From positions 154,257,399 through 154,321,398 of the forward strand of contig CM041294.1 of assembly GCA_023052935.1 (NCBI GenBank): a stretch of DNA of 64,000 nt, read 5' to 3'. This DNA is from Piezodorus guildinii (taxonomy: Eukaryota; Arthropoda; Insecta; Hemiptera; Pentatomidae). This document shows positions 45,290 to 56,685 of this stretch, one piece after another; position 1 is the first letter of the stretch, and every line of letters begins with the position of its first letter. A program made the translations under genes and the position numbers. Under the pieces are notes generated by a model. It had not been told where the DNA came from. It was given only the letters and a program-made list of their open reading frames with translations, and ran no database searches.

Positions 45290-46197
45290 TTAAAGGATAA
45301 CGTACAAAAAATTTAACTGGTTATCAAAAATATTAGCATTTAAGTACCATTAGACTGAGAAAAATGTGCAAACGCTACAAAAAAATGTATTACATGCTTT
45401 TTAGTTACAGTTCAGCCGATTTTGTTGAAAATGTTGCTGCAGCGTTTCAGGCATAGTATGTATCTATGCTATGTAAGACTATACTATACTAACATGAAAT
45501 TTGAGTTTATTCAACATAACTTTTTTGAACTAAACTTACCATATTTGGACACACACATTCTGCGGGACTTAGTCATTTGGAAAAAAGGGGTACTTCCATT
45601 GAAAACTGAAACTTTACTTGGACCTGGGAAAATGATTTATTTTCAGTATGCGCGTTTCTTATGATTTGAGAGAGCTCATGGTTCGCAGGGCTCATCTATA
45701 AGAAAAAATGCATATCTGTTGAATAAGAAACATGTTACAGTACAGTATGGACTAAAAATACATAGAGAGGTTAAAATCTTTGGAGGGATAGACCACGTGC
45801 TGAAAGGTAGGAGACTGGAGAATCACCAGAGGCGAGCCATCCTATCTGAAGTTCATGCAAATCCACACACTACTGACAACTCAATGGCCATCAGAATAAA
45901 TAGGGACTATGGGCATTCAAGTCCACTCAGTAACAGTCAAATATATTCTAAGAAGGAAAGGATACAGTAGTCGAGTCGCAAGAAGAAGAAGCGGCTTTAA
46001 TTTGCTAGGAAGTTTGTAAATAACCCGAAAAATTCTGGTAACGGGTCATATGCTCTTAGGAATCCAAATTTAATATTTTGGGCCAGATGAAGGGTCAAAA
46101 GTGAGGAGGAAATCGACCTAGGCTTTCAAAACTAAGAATTTATTTATGAGTGAATGGCAACGTTTTTTGAGTAAGTGTACAGGTAAGTGAAAGTAAA
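45290..46197 (-). mobile_element. highly diverged HL copy interrupted by a Tc1 remnant
   Basis: 45300-45640 shows weak HL order (atttaagtaccattagac, atgaaatttgagttt, acacacacattctgcgggac, ttagtcatttgg, ttccattgaaaactgaaac), and 46175-46197 has an HL-like terminus (tacaggtaagtgaaagtaaa). The Tc1 piece lies between. The match is distant, so this is tentative. Confidence 0.45.
45755..46150 (+). pseudogene. Tc1-type transposase remnant
   Basis: Plus-strand frames, read with shifts, follow the Tc1 (DD34E) order: NHQRRAILSEVHANPHTT with MAIRINRDYG (helix-turn-helix region), then in a second frame KGYSSRVARRRSGFN (the GLxxRVARKKP block), then KKRL-FARKFVNNP (the RL.FA..HVNKP block). The following NLIFWAR sits where Tc1 proteins have WSDESKFNLFG, but the catalytic Asp is lost. 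At least three frameshifts. Neither inverted terminal repeat was found. Confidence 0.7.
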
Positions 46198-46239
46198 AAT
46201 ATTTAAAAAATGATCACTCCTATATTTATTTATTTTTTT

Positions 46240-46400
46240 TAATAGTTATTTATTGAAATTTACAACTGTAATTTATATTACAACAAGTAAATATGCTAAA
46301 AGAAAAATCATATGAGACAGACTTGTAGAGGAGCAACCCAATGGAAGCACTCCAGTAACTATTTTAAACAAGAAGGTCTCGAGGCCATCTTTATTTAACT
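46240..46400 (-). mobile_element. LINE-J 3' terminal fragment
   Basis: Minus sense: ctcgagaccttcttg, tacaagtctgtctcat, tacagttgtaaatttcaata. Contains just the C-terminal codons and 3' UTR. Confidence 0.75.
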
Positions 46401-46917
46401 CCTATATTTAGGCTAGAATTTTGCACTAACTATTGTTTAAACATTAATTAAAAGAGGTAAAAAGAAGATGCACAACAGGTTCCTTGGTTTTGCCTCTTGT
46501 GGTTGGCTTTTTGCAGTTCTGAGAAGGGAAGTCTTGGAGTCAAAGCTAAGCGCTGTGCAGATCGAGCAAACAAGGGATTATATATTCAGGAAGGTAGTCA
46601 CCGGACTGGTACCTGGAACAGGTGACAATAACAGGTGACGGTAATAGGTTCCAATTAGTTGGGTATGCTAAGCAGTTCCGAGGTTCGGGCTGCTATGTCG
46701 GTCAGCCAGCTATTTATAGCCGAGACCGTGGATTGGTCCGCCTGCATCGGACTCAAATATATACTGTCCAGGGCCTCCGAGCGATTTCCTAGGAGGGTTT
46801 GGGCTATGATGGTTGTTTGGAGGGTATAAGTTGGATCTTAAGCTATCGAGGAGGCTTCATAATATTCTGATTTCTTTATCCTCATGTATTTAACATTCAA
46901 AGGAAATTATTTGGGGC
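46401..46917. other. unassigned GC-richer stretch, possible old coding sequence
   Basis: 46480-46850 is clearly less AT-rich than average. One minus frame (about 46650-46830) is open for some 55 codons and reads ...QTLLGNRSEALDSIYLSPMQ... before a stop. I do not recognise it; a retroelement gag or decayed exon are both possible. Confidence 0.3.
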
Positions 46918-47030
46918 CATCTTTAGTGTACTGCCTAGCAGAACAGCCTTCCATGCCATTCAAACCAGGCAGATGTCCCAATATGATTTGTAATAGGAAA
47001 ACCTTAGTCAGTGGATAACATGGTCTTGCG
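46918..47030 (+). repeat. SINE-A head fragment
   Basis: gccatctttagtgtactgcc, tagcagaacagccttccatg, cattcaaaccaggcagatgt and ggaaaaccttagtca. Confidence 0.6.
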
Positions 47031-47137
47031 CGGGAGAGTATACATTTTTTTGAAAGAAATCAATAAAATAAATCAAGTTATTAGAAAAAATGGACTATTT
47101 TACTTCAAACCACATATTCACTTTTGCAATTGATATG

Positions 47138-47426
47138 TATACGGCTCAATCTATTTGAAATCGTCCAATTTTAATTAATTTTACAGCACAAAATGTTTTA
47201 TTTTCATGATTTTCTTACCAGTTATTATCTATCCCTTCCTAATTAAAACACTGTGTATAAAATATTCTTCTGGCTAATACTTTTAGTATTGCAGCCATTT
47301 TAAGTCAGCTTCGCGGCTGAAAACTTGTGTTAGAGAAATCTTTCTAATTCTTGTAATTTTACGGATACCAAACCAAACAAACATTGGAAGGAAGATTTCG
47401 AATGGACTGACCTATACGCAATATTT
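47138..47426. mobile_element. short TIR element (TGGGTCA family), MITE-like
   Basis: Left end atacggctcaatctatttga-aatcgtcc and right end gatttcgaatggactgacct-atac are inverted copies. The interior (attgcagccattttaagtca-gctt) matches the larger element at 50.9-52.8 kb. About 289 bp, no ORF. Confidence 0.75.
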
Positions 47427-47501
47427 TTATCTATAGAAAAAATAATTTATATTTTCAGCATACTTAGCCATTCCCGCAACCGATTTTCTTTTTCTTTTAG
47501 G

Positions 47502-47640
47502 AGATCCTTTGGTATAGTGGCTAGAAAAGTCTTATGTAGTATTGGAACTCTTATGCGAACGGTCGCGGTTTAAAACTCGGCAGATGTATGCCCCGAGATT
47601 TTTTAAATTTAGTAAAAAATCCTTGCTTAAGATCGCTCTA
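47502..47640 (+). repeat. SINE-A, diverged head and part of body
   Basis: gatcctttggtatagtggct, then gcgaacggtcgcggtttaaa-actcgg (B box lost) and gtaaaaaatccttgctta. Confidence 0.65.
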
Positions 47641-47689
47641 AGCACAACATTGCACGTAAATTGGTCTAGAAACAGTACGAATCTATAAA

Positions 47690-47950
47690 AGATTAATTAA
47701 TCGGAAGAACAGACATTGATAATAAATAATTAGATGGTTCATTAATCTTCCATTAAATGTTTAATAAACACAAACATCAATCATGAGTTAACGTTTCGGG
47801 GGTCTCCCCAATCTTCAGGACTCACTGACAGCCATGTAAAAATTATAATTGTATCTACTTTTAATTAAAATTTAGGTAATAATTTATGTTATTAAAATTG
47901 TTTTATAAAAAATTTTAATGACATAAGATAAATGAACCATCTATTTATTT
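47690..47950. mobile_element. PH element, inverted ends with one hammerhead
   Basis: The ends are inverted: aataaataattagatggttc (47719) and gaaccatctatttatttttt (47936). A minus-strand hammerhead lies in the left half. The right half is AT-rich and lacks one. Confidence 0.6.
47788..47821 (-). ncRNA. hammerhead-ribozyme-like motif
   Basis: Minus strand: CTGAAGA, short G4/C4 stem with an AGA loop, then GAAACGTT. Core boxes are intact; stem II has a very small loop. Confidence 0.6.
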
Positions 47951-48320
47951 TTTATTTATTTATTAGAATTTATTTTCTCTGTAAGATCCATAATGGGTTG
48001 CAGAGGTACAGTTTATTTTTCGTTCTTTTATGATAGAAGGACTAGGAAGCAAAACCAATCATAATATGTAGATTTAGAGTTTTCCAAAGTCACTAACAGT
48101 AGTTTACTACAGTATATTTATTGATTCAAATAAGCAAAAATAAATTCAGGAAAATAATTTAGAGTTCAAGCCTTATAATATATCAAGCTGTGTTATATTT
48201 TACATATGAGCTGTTGTGGATCGATTTTAATTCGATCTATAGCAATATCGATAAAACATGTGTTAACCGATAGAGAGTTTTTGGTGCGGTTATAAGTAAA
48301 AGATTGATTTAAGTTAAGAA
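47951..48320. other. unassigned AT-rich sequence
   Basis: Nothing recognised. Confidence 0.4.
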
Positions 48321-48718
48321 GAAGCCATCTAATTCCTCCCGTATCCAATCCTTACAATCCAAAATCCTTCGCAAAATCCTAAATGCTCCTTATTTCGTCA
48401 CAAATAAAATCATCCATAACTACCTTAATATCCCATTTGTTGCAGACCTTTCTCGTACCAGATATATACTTTTAATTCCAAACTCCCAGCCCATATTAAA
48501 CCCTCTTAGTCCGCAACCTATCAACCTCATATATTCCTGACAACCTTCCGTGGCGATTGAAAATAAGATGGCCTCTGGATCTACTTACTTAAATAAACAT
48601 CCAAGTTCTACCGCTGGGTAGTTTCTTCACAAGCCTTTCACGCCCTTTATTCTAATTCAACAGTTTTACTTATTGTATTTATGTTAATACAGTTGTAAAA
48701 TTCAATAAAATATGAATA
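48321..48718 (+). pseudogene. LINE-J 3' end
   Basis: Plus frames: SNSSRIQSLQSKILRKILNA, then PYFVTNKIIH and LNIPFVADLSRTR, C-terminal RLKIRWPLDLL-like block and a 3' UTR ending ttgtaaaattcaataaaat. 5'-truncated at the YGIELWG block. Confidence 0.85.
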
Positions 48719-49435
48719 AAGTTAAGAAGTGTTTAATAAATTGATTTATGATGACCAAGTCTTTTCTTTCTCACCATTACAACATGAGTTTCGTACCTTT
48801 GTAATATATAATACTTGTAATTAAACGATTAATTAATTATGTCACTGAATCGTAACTATATAAATGAATGGGATGTTTCAAAAATAGTATAGCATCTATA
48901 TATTTTTTTTCTATTTAGTATTTTTCAGAGAAATATTACTAAATATGCAGATCATTTTTTCCTTATTGAGCTCCAGTTAACTAACCGCTTCCTATAAAGG
49001 TTAACACAAGCAAAAAAAAAAATCCAGGATAGCAGGCAATGAAATAACATAACAAACACCAAACATTAGCACCTATAAGACTCACACATCAGCAAATATT
49101 TCAACAGATATCAGAACAGGAAATACTGTGGTATCAGCTTCGAGACGTTTCCTAGATAGAACTTGAGCTACATAGGCGAAAAATGGAATTGCTGTTTATA
49201 CGACTAATATTTACGTATATCAGCGCTTATCGGTGCATAATAACAACCAAAGGAGAAACCTGTCTCTTTATTTAATAGCAACGTCATTGCTAAAAGTGCA
49301 ACAGTATTCGGAAATGTTTGAGCTAGAAAAACAACGTAAAGTCCAATCGGTCAGAATGGCTCCCAAGCCACGGGTTTGGTATCAATAAATACATTCTCTA
49401 ACGTAAGGAATATATTGTGAAGATATCCAAATATA
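48719..49435. other. unassigned sequence
   Basis: 49140-49330 has somewhat higher GC; no frame or repeat recognised. Confidence 0.4.
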
Positions 49436-49436
49436 T

Positions 49437-49710
49437 TGGGTTGTAAATTAAGTTCGTGGTGATTTCGATAAATACTTTCCATTATTGTAAATAGTTTAAT
49501 TCAATTAGATTTGACCCATTTTATGTTGCCATCTTTCAGATAATATTTTTAATTTGGTCATCATCAACAGCTAAAGGACGACCCGAGCGCTTTGCGTCTT
49601 CCAAGTCAAAGTTTCCCGTTCTGCACCGAGCCAAACACTTCCGGACGGTGCTTTTCCTAAGGCATCACAAATTTTGTTAACCGTTTGGTGCGGATTTTTC
49701 TTTTCGGAAA
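49437..49710 (-). pseudogene. mariner remnant with one terminal repeat
   Basis: 49437 onwards has a mariner-type terminal sequence (ttgggttgtaaattaagttc-gtgg). Minus-strand codons at 49700-49530 read NPHQTVNKICDALGKSTVRK, then GNFDLEDAKRSGRPLAVDDD, the end of the helix-turn-helix region of mauritiana-type mariners (…RFRTGNFDLEDAKRSGRP…). The catalytic domain is deleted, and the 5' end of the copy is cut off by the HL insertion at 49717. Confidence 0.85.
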
Positions 49711-49716
49711 TAAAAA

Positions 49717-50602
49717 ATCTGGTGCGGGCAACACACGACTTTCAGTTACCTCCGTTTTTAGAATCAATTAAAGAATTTTCGAATACAGTAAGAGATAAGA
49801 ATGAGTGAAACCATTAAAGAATAATTTAAATGGAATTTTTTTGAAACATGTGTTTTATTAAAAAATCTATTATATTATTATCTAAAATAATCACTTACAT
49901 TTATCGGTTTTTCATTACTCTCTATTAACTTTAACAAGTTTGTGCATTAGATAATATTTTTTCTAAAATCTATAGCTTTCCAACGGTATATTATACATGT
50001 ATATTACTGTTGCTATGTTCAACATAAAAAAATTGCATTAAAAAGATATTTTTTCAGTTTTCTCCTTTCATTAGATATCAATTCGTTCAAATTATATATT
50101 TACCTGTTTTTCATCAGTGGTAACAAGATAATACAGTTATTTTTATAGAATCTACAAAATAAAAGGTACTTTAGAGGAAGAAAATTTAAAATATCGGCAT
50201 TTAATCCCTGTCACACATTTTAATCAAATGAAAACTATATGATATTAAAGCCAATTCAATTTTACACCCGAAATAGCGAGTTTAATCAAAACCGTCGGAA
50301 CCGTTTTCGAGAAAATCGGAAAAAAGGTGCAAAATGAATGGTATAAAGTGGCACTTCTGCTTAGCTCATTGATGAAAAAGGTTTTGTAACGTCTCGGGCG
50401 TATATTTGTCTTAAATATGAAATTTCAGTTTCATAGGACTTAACTTTTCCGCCCGGGAGTTACCACACACAACAAGACCTTTTTGCAGGACTTGGTTATT
50501 TGGACTCAGGGGACCCTAAAACGTGTATTACCGTTAAAAAATAGAATTCGAAAATTTTCAAGATCGCAATACTTTCCCTTACTATATATAGTAAGTGAAA
50601 CT
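49717..50602 (-). mobile_element. HL element, full length (886 bp)
   Basis: atctggtgcgggcaacacac at the left, internal landmarks tccaacggtatattatacat, gataatacagttatttttat, cgtctcgggcgtatatttgt, then gatcgcaatactttccctta and the palindrome with gtaagtgaaact. Inserted into or beside a mariner remnant. Confidence 0.93.
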
Positions 50603-50857
50603 AAAAATCATTAAAAGATGAAAATGAATTATTTTCTCATCGATTTTGAGCAAGCAAAATAAAACTTAAAGGTAAGGAATCCCGGTTGAAAAATTAATCA
50701 TTTGAACCTTTATATTTAAAAAACACAACAACAAAAAAACGTTAGTTTTTCAAAAGATAGATATAAAATAATGACTAAAAAATCAAAATAAAATAAATAA
50801 TATAATTTTTCGTAATAACGTATTACATTTTAACTCAAAAGTATATTTTAATTCTTA

Positions 50858-52776
50858 TATGGGTCAATCCATTTGAAATTGTCCAATTTTTATTAATTTT
50901 GCCGCTCGACATTTTGATTATCGTGATTTTACGAGTTATTCTTTATCCTTTCGTAAGTATAAAACCATAAATAAATTTTAAAAAAATCGGGCTAATAATT
51001 TTAGTGTTGCAGCCATTTTAAGTCAGCTTCACAAAACATTTGTTGAGGTAATCTCTATAATTCTCCTAATTTTGTAGATGTCGGGTCAAAACCAAAACTA
51101 ACAGTAAGTTAAGGACATGCTTTATATCTTTTGCCCCTACAACTTATTACCTTAAAGGTCAAGAAAGTGGTTAAAAAAATTCTATAAAATTTATAAAAAA
51201 TGAGACTTGTAGCGCGTTAAAAATCTATAAAGGAAAACAGATTCATCTTTGATTATTTTTTTCATACATAGCTAAGTCATAGTCTTACTTGCTGTAAAAA
51301 TTTCGATTTTGTGAACAATGTCCTTTTTTTGTATATGAATTTTCAAAATTGGCAAAAATTCATTTTTCGCAATGTTTACACGGAAATATCCCAGAAGGGA
51401 CTGAGCGAAAAATTATAAACCTAATACAGATTACCTATCTATACGATGTGTTCAAGTGATATAAATTTGGTCTTGGAGACTAAGCTGGTTCCAGAGTTAT
51501 AAAATTATCTTATCTGTCAGAACAACGTTTTCTTTAAAAAAAATATGAACTCAAGATATTTTTGCATATTTAAGAACCAATCAAAAACTGGAATTTTTAC
51601 TTTCACTTACTATATATAGTAAGGGGAAGTATTGCGATCGTGAAAATTTTCGAATTCCAGTTTTCAACGGAAATACACTTTTTAGGGTCCCCTGAGTCCA
51701 AATAACCAAGTCCCGCAAAAAGGTCTGTGTGTGTGTGGTAACTCCCGGGCGGAAACGGTTAGTCCTATGAAACTGAAATTTCATATTTAAGACAACTATA
51801 CGCCCGAGACGTGACAAAACTTTTTTCATCAAAATGAGCTTACCAGAAGAGGCACTTTATACAATGCATTTTGCACCTTTTTTCGATTTTCTCAAAAACG
51901 GTTCCGACGATATTGATTAAACTCGCTTTATCGATGTAAAATTTAATGGGCTTTAATATCATGTAGGTTTTATTTGGATAAAAATATAAATGCCGAAATA
52001 TATAAATTGAATAAATTCGATACCCAACTAAAGGAGAAAACAGAAAAAATATTTTTTTTGATGCAATTTTTCGTTTTTGAACATAAAAGCAGTAATATAC
52101 ATGTATGATATACCGTTGGAAAGCTTAAGATTTTAGAAAAAATATCATCTCATACACAAGCTTTTAGAAGGTAATAAAGAGTGATGAGAAGAAGATAAAA
52201 CTAACTGATTATTTTAGATAATAATATAATAGATTTTTTAATAAAACACATGTTTCTATAAAAATTCAATTTGATTAATTCCTTAATAGTTTCACGTATT
52301 TTTATCTCTAACTGTATTTGAAAATTCTTTCATTGATTTTAAAAATCGATGTAAGTGAAAGTCGTGTGTTGCCCGCACCAGATTTTTTTAATATAAATTT
52401 TCAAAGAAGGATTAATTTCCAGCTCAGTAATATTTATTAAAAAATATATCAAAAAGGACTGAGTAAAAAATAATAAAACTCATACAGATTATTCCTCTAT
52501 GAGAGATAATAAGTAAGATAGAATAAAATTCAGTTTGTTTTAGAAATATAATACATCAAATATTTCTTGCCTTGCCAGAGTGGCCTTTATCACATCAACT
52601 GACTATAAGACAAACCAAATTAATAACACTAAAACTAGTTTAGTTGCAACTAACTTTTAAAGAAGCTGACTAAAACTGGGTGCAACACTAAAATTATTAA
52701 CCCGAAATTCTTTTTATTTATGGTTTTATATTCACGAAACGGCAACGTCTGGACGATTTCGAATGGACTGACCCAT
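50858..52776. mobile_element. TIR element (TGGGTCA family), long copy with nested HL
   Basis: Left end atatgggtcaatccatttga-aattgtcc; right end ggacgatttcgaatggactg-acccatat. About 1.1 kb without the nested HL. Two internal segments (51382-51450 and 52440-52505) are direct repeats around gggactgag / aaggactgag. No transposase frame found; a short version is at 47.1 kb. Confidence 0.75.
51599..52383 (+). mobile_element. HL element nested in the TIR element, internal deletion
   Basis: actttcacttactatatata start, GT tract at 51725-51738, then a deletion of about 100 bp after tttatttggataaaaatata, and a normal terminus (gtgtgttgcccgcaccagat). Flanks are ttttt on both sides. Confidence 0.93.
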
Positions 52777-53494
52777 ATACATATTTTTTTAAATCCTCAA
52801 ATTATTTATTATACTAAAACATACAATGTACATAATAATATATCATAACTGGAATCTATTAAATAAAAATCCTTCTTTTGCTCGAAGACAATTCATACGA
52901 AACGTATTTCAATAAAATAAGAATCATAAAAAAAAAAAAATTGGGAACATATTGCCTGCTACAAGTGAAAATCCTAGATAAGGTTCGTAATTGAAACAAA
53001 CGCGTGAAAATTAGTTCTATCTTCAACTTCATAAGTAAGTGTCGGCTGATAAGAAGTTTTCGGTAAAGTAAATTGTTATTCAGTCCTTGACCAACTTAAT
53101 ATTACTAGAGGAAGAATACATTTCGCTTTACCTTAACTGGCGAAACTGGGTTAAGTGGCGCGTCGGCTCCAAAATGGATAACAAAAAAAAAAATCAAATT
53201 AAGAAAAAAGTGATAAGAAACTTTAAAATAGACCGACAAGGCAAATTTTACAAAACATTCAATCATTAATTTTGGGAAATTGATTGCCTTGTAAAGTAGT
53301 ATATAACCAATATATTGTAAAGAACAGCATTTCCATGATACCCAAAAAATTAATGACAGTAATAAGAAGTTTCTCGGTTTCCAATGTTTTGTAAAAATCA
53401 TATCTATATAAGTATTACTAATACAAACGTGTTTTACAACTCAAATTGAAGGTGAGTTTATTTTCTACATTAATTGTTATAACAATTATCCTCA
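52777..53494. other. unassigned sequence
   Basis: Open frames of 60 and 98 codons overlap on opposite strands around 53087-53401; neither is recognisable. Confidence 0.4.
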
Positions 53495-53644
53495 AAGGAT
53501 AAGCCGTTTCAATGATAGTAGCTATAATAACGTAAGAGAAGAGTATATATCGTTGAAATTATTAGACATATAAATGTATTTTACCATTCAAATGAAAGCT
53601 TATTAACTGTACTTGATGATTTACTTTATAACGAAGTGATGTTC

Positions 53645-54390
53645 GTAGGCAACGCTTGCACGTCATGTAAGTATTTTTTCTTATTTATAAGGGTCTTTTT
53701 TCATCGCCCATTTCTTTCTCCCCCTTTCCATACTCATATATTTCTCCGTTACATATCCTGACATATAATTATTAGTTTAATATTACATTATTTTAAAATT
53801 TAAATTATTATTTTTTATTCATACTGTTTCTCTTTTGTAATGACTATATTTTTTTATATATTACCTATACTCTTAACTATGTTTTTAATATATTACCGTC
53901 ATATATCAACTCATAATTGTTAATATTTAAAATTTTAATTGTTCACATATTTTTCCTTTATCATTTTTTTCATTTACTTAGTCTCTATTTATATATTCTC
54001 ATTAAATATTATCATCTCAATTATGTCTACTTCCATACTTTATAACTATCATCTTAATTTTGTTTATTTCCATACTTTATAACTGTCACCTTATTTCCAT
54101 ACTTTATAATTGTCATCTTATTATCATTTTACATTTAATATTATTTATGTTCCCATAATTTATTACTGTCATATTATTATTATATACCTAACGCATTATT
54201 AAGTCTAATTACATTGGTTGTTATCTTGTTTCTTTTAGCCCTGATGAAGGCCCACATTGTAGGCCGAAACGTCGGCACATAATAAAAATAACTCTTATTT
54301 TTAATTGTGTGGTTTTAATTTATGACCGCACCCCCAACCATCTTCCTCATCTAATTTCTCTACGGTCAACAAAACTCCATCATTATGATT
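53645..54390 (+). mobile_element. PH element inserted in the tandem repeat
   Basis: AT-rich body with a short internal tandem (ttccatactttataact three times, 54027-54120), then the hammerhead at 54239-54275 and a terminal region ending gtgtggttttaatttatgac-cgcaccccc, the same end motif as the other PH copies (GGTGxCGGTCATxAA in complement). No inverted partner was seen on the left side. Confidence 0.65.
54239..54275 (+). ncRNA. hammerhead-ribozyme-like motif, well formed
   Basis: CTGATGA, stem GGCC-cacattgta-GGCC, GAAAC, GTC. All core residues present; stem III minimal. Confidence 0.7.
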
Positions 54391-54900
54391 ATTCTTATAG
54401 GGTAAGCCGCTCCCATGATAGTAACCATAATTATGATAGAAAAGAGTAATATCTTGTTTTAACCATAATAAACTTAGAGAAGAGTGATATCTCCTATTCT
54501 AAAAAATTATTTCTGTTTGTAATACCTCTATAACATTGAATATTGAACATACAAATGTGTTTTACCACTCAAATGAAAGCTAATTAAATACTTACTTTAT
54601 AGGATTATCTTTATAGGATGAGCAGTTTCAATGATAGTAACTATAGTAATTTTAAAAAAGGGTGATATACTCGTTTTTCGCAAAAAAAAAAAAAAAAATT
54701 GTTTTTGTAATACCACAATATCGTTGAATACAAGACATACAAATGTCTTTTACCACACAAATAAAAGCTTATTAAATACTTGATGATTTACTTTGCAACG
54801 ATTATAAGATGAGCCCTTTCCATGATAGTAACCATAATAATGATACAAAAGAGTGATATTCTCGTTTTAAATGGCCGCCATTTTGTAATCCACCCGTTTT

Positions 54901-55785
54901 ACTTTCACTTACTATATATAGTAAGGGAAAGTATTGCGATCGTGAAAATTTTCGAATTCCCGTTTTCAACGGAAATACACGTTTTAGGGTCCCCTGAGTC
55001 CAAATAACCAAGCCCGCAAAAAGGTCTGTGTGTGTGTGGTAACTCCCGGGCGGAAACTGTAAGTCCTATGAAACTGAAATTTCATAATTAAGACAACTAT
55101 ACGCCCGAGACGTTACAGAATCTTTTTCATCAAAATCGCCTAACCAGAAGAGCAACTTTATACCATGCATTTTGCACCTTTTTTCGATTTTCTCGAAAAC
55201 GGTCCTGACGATTTTGTTTAAACTCGCTATATCGATGTTAAATTTAATGGGCTTTAAGATCATTTAGGTTTCATGTGGATTAACATGGTTCGACAGGGCT
55301 TAAATGCCGATATTTTAAATTTTCTTTCTCTAAAGTACCTTTAATTTTGTCGATTCTATAAAAATAAATATATTATCTTGTTACCACTAATGAAAAACAG
55401 GTAAATATATAAATTGAATGAATTCAATACCCAACTAAAGGAGAAAACTGAAAAAATATATTTTTTATGCAATTTTTTTATTATGAACATAAGAACAGTA
55501 ATATACATGTATTATATACCGTTGGAAAGTTTGAGATTTTAGAAAAAATATTATCTCATACACTAGCTTTTAAAAGTTGGTAGAGAGTGATGAAAAGCCG
55601 ATAAAGCTAAGTTATTTTTAAAAATAATATAATAGATTTTTTAATAAAACACATGTTTCATTAGAAATTCCATTTAATTAATTCTTTAATGGTTTCACTC
55701 ATTTTTATCTGTAACTGTATTTGAAAATTCTTTAATTGATTCTAAAAACGGAGGTAAGTGAAAATCGTGTATTGCCCGCACCAGA
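54901..55785 (+). mobile_element. HL element, full length (885 bp)
   Basis: Begins exactly with actttcacttactatatata after cccgtttt, has a GT tract at 55027-55039 and ends gtaagtgaaaatcgtgtatt-gcccgcaccaga followed by tttttt. Together with the 49.7 kb copy it is the best reference copy here. Confidence 0.95.
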
Positions 55786-56317
55786 TTTTTTAGTTCGCAG
55801 GCGTGAATTTATTGCTTCACCACGATAGATGCTTTGCATAAAACATGTAAAAATTTTAGTAAAATTTGTGACATTTTTCGTTGATTCCTCACGGACGAAA
55901 AGGTTTACGACGTAGAGCAAAGGTGATTTGATGGGATTTATTTGAATAATTCTGATTTGACACGAAAAAATATATTATTATACATATTGTATATACACTG
56001 CAGATACTGTGTTGACAAATACTGTGTCAAAACAGTGGAGTGTTAGACAGAGCTAGGAGGAGATAAGGACCGAACGATGACCCAGATGGAGTGACTAAAA
56101 TCTAGGTCACCGTTTGAATAAATCGCATTGCTCAGAGAGTACGAAATATCTGCGTCAGTCCACAGCCCGATCTTATTGTTTACTCTGTGGCTAAAATATT
56201 CCAGTCAGGGGACGCTGTGTAAGAGCGAAGTTCTGAGGGGAATCAGAGAACCAACTCATTCAGAATAATAAATAAATGGTTCTTAGACCTTCCTCAAAAG
56301 TTTATTTTTACACCAGT
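55786..56317. other. unassigned sequence
   Basis: 56030-56260 is GC-richer with no open frame or repeat recognised. 55900-55940 shows a trace of LINE-J (ggtttacgacgtagagcaaa). Confidence 0.4.
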
Positions 56318-56332
56318 AACAATTAAGAGTCA

Positions 56333-56628
56333 GGGGAGCCCGTGGCTGAGTGGCTAGCGCGCTAGTATCTCATGCTTAAGTTGTGAGTTCGAATCCCAGT
56401 CCCGACGGGGCTTATATAAGGATGTAATTAAATGGGGATTCACTCACAGCCTCTCCCCCGGGTATGGGAGACCCGTCAGCCAAGTCGTGGCCACTCACAA
56501 AATTAGGCGTAGGGAATGATGGCCCTACCCTACAAATGGCATCGAGAAACTCGAGTGTAATATCCCAGGAGATTATACCGCGAGGCCCAGGGCCTGCACG
56601 GCCTGTCGCGCCACTGAATAATAATAAT
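56333..56628 (+). repeat. SINE-C, complete copy with target duplication
   Basis: Head ggggagcccgtggctgagtg-gctagcgcgctag with B box gagttcgaatcccag, body cactcacagcctctcccccg ... cacaaaattaggcgtaggga ... gcctgcacggcctgtcgcgc, tail (ata)n. The direct repeat aacaattaagagtca (56318-56332) / aacaattaggaatca (56629-56643) marks a retroposition into a PH element. Confidence 0.9.
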
Positions 56629-56685
56629 AACAATTAGGAATCAACGTTTCTGGAGTTTTCTCCATCTCTAGGACTCACTACAATA

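Larger units (their letters stand above)
53495..54870. repeat. diverged tandem repeat of about 200 bp, interrupted
   Basis: Four units share ggataagccgtttcaatgat-agtagc / ctcccatgatagtaaccata, aaagagtgatat, and gacatacaaatgtgttttac: near 53495, 54395, 54605 and 54800. A PH element separates unit 1 from unit 2. Confidence 0.75.

Noticed and set aside
56412..56633. 73-codon minus frame with SFPTPNFVSG, also seen at 3081-3266
   Set aside because: Recurs because both places are copies of SINE-C; antisense to the SINE.
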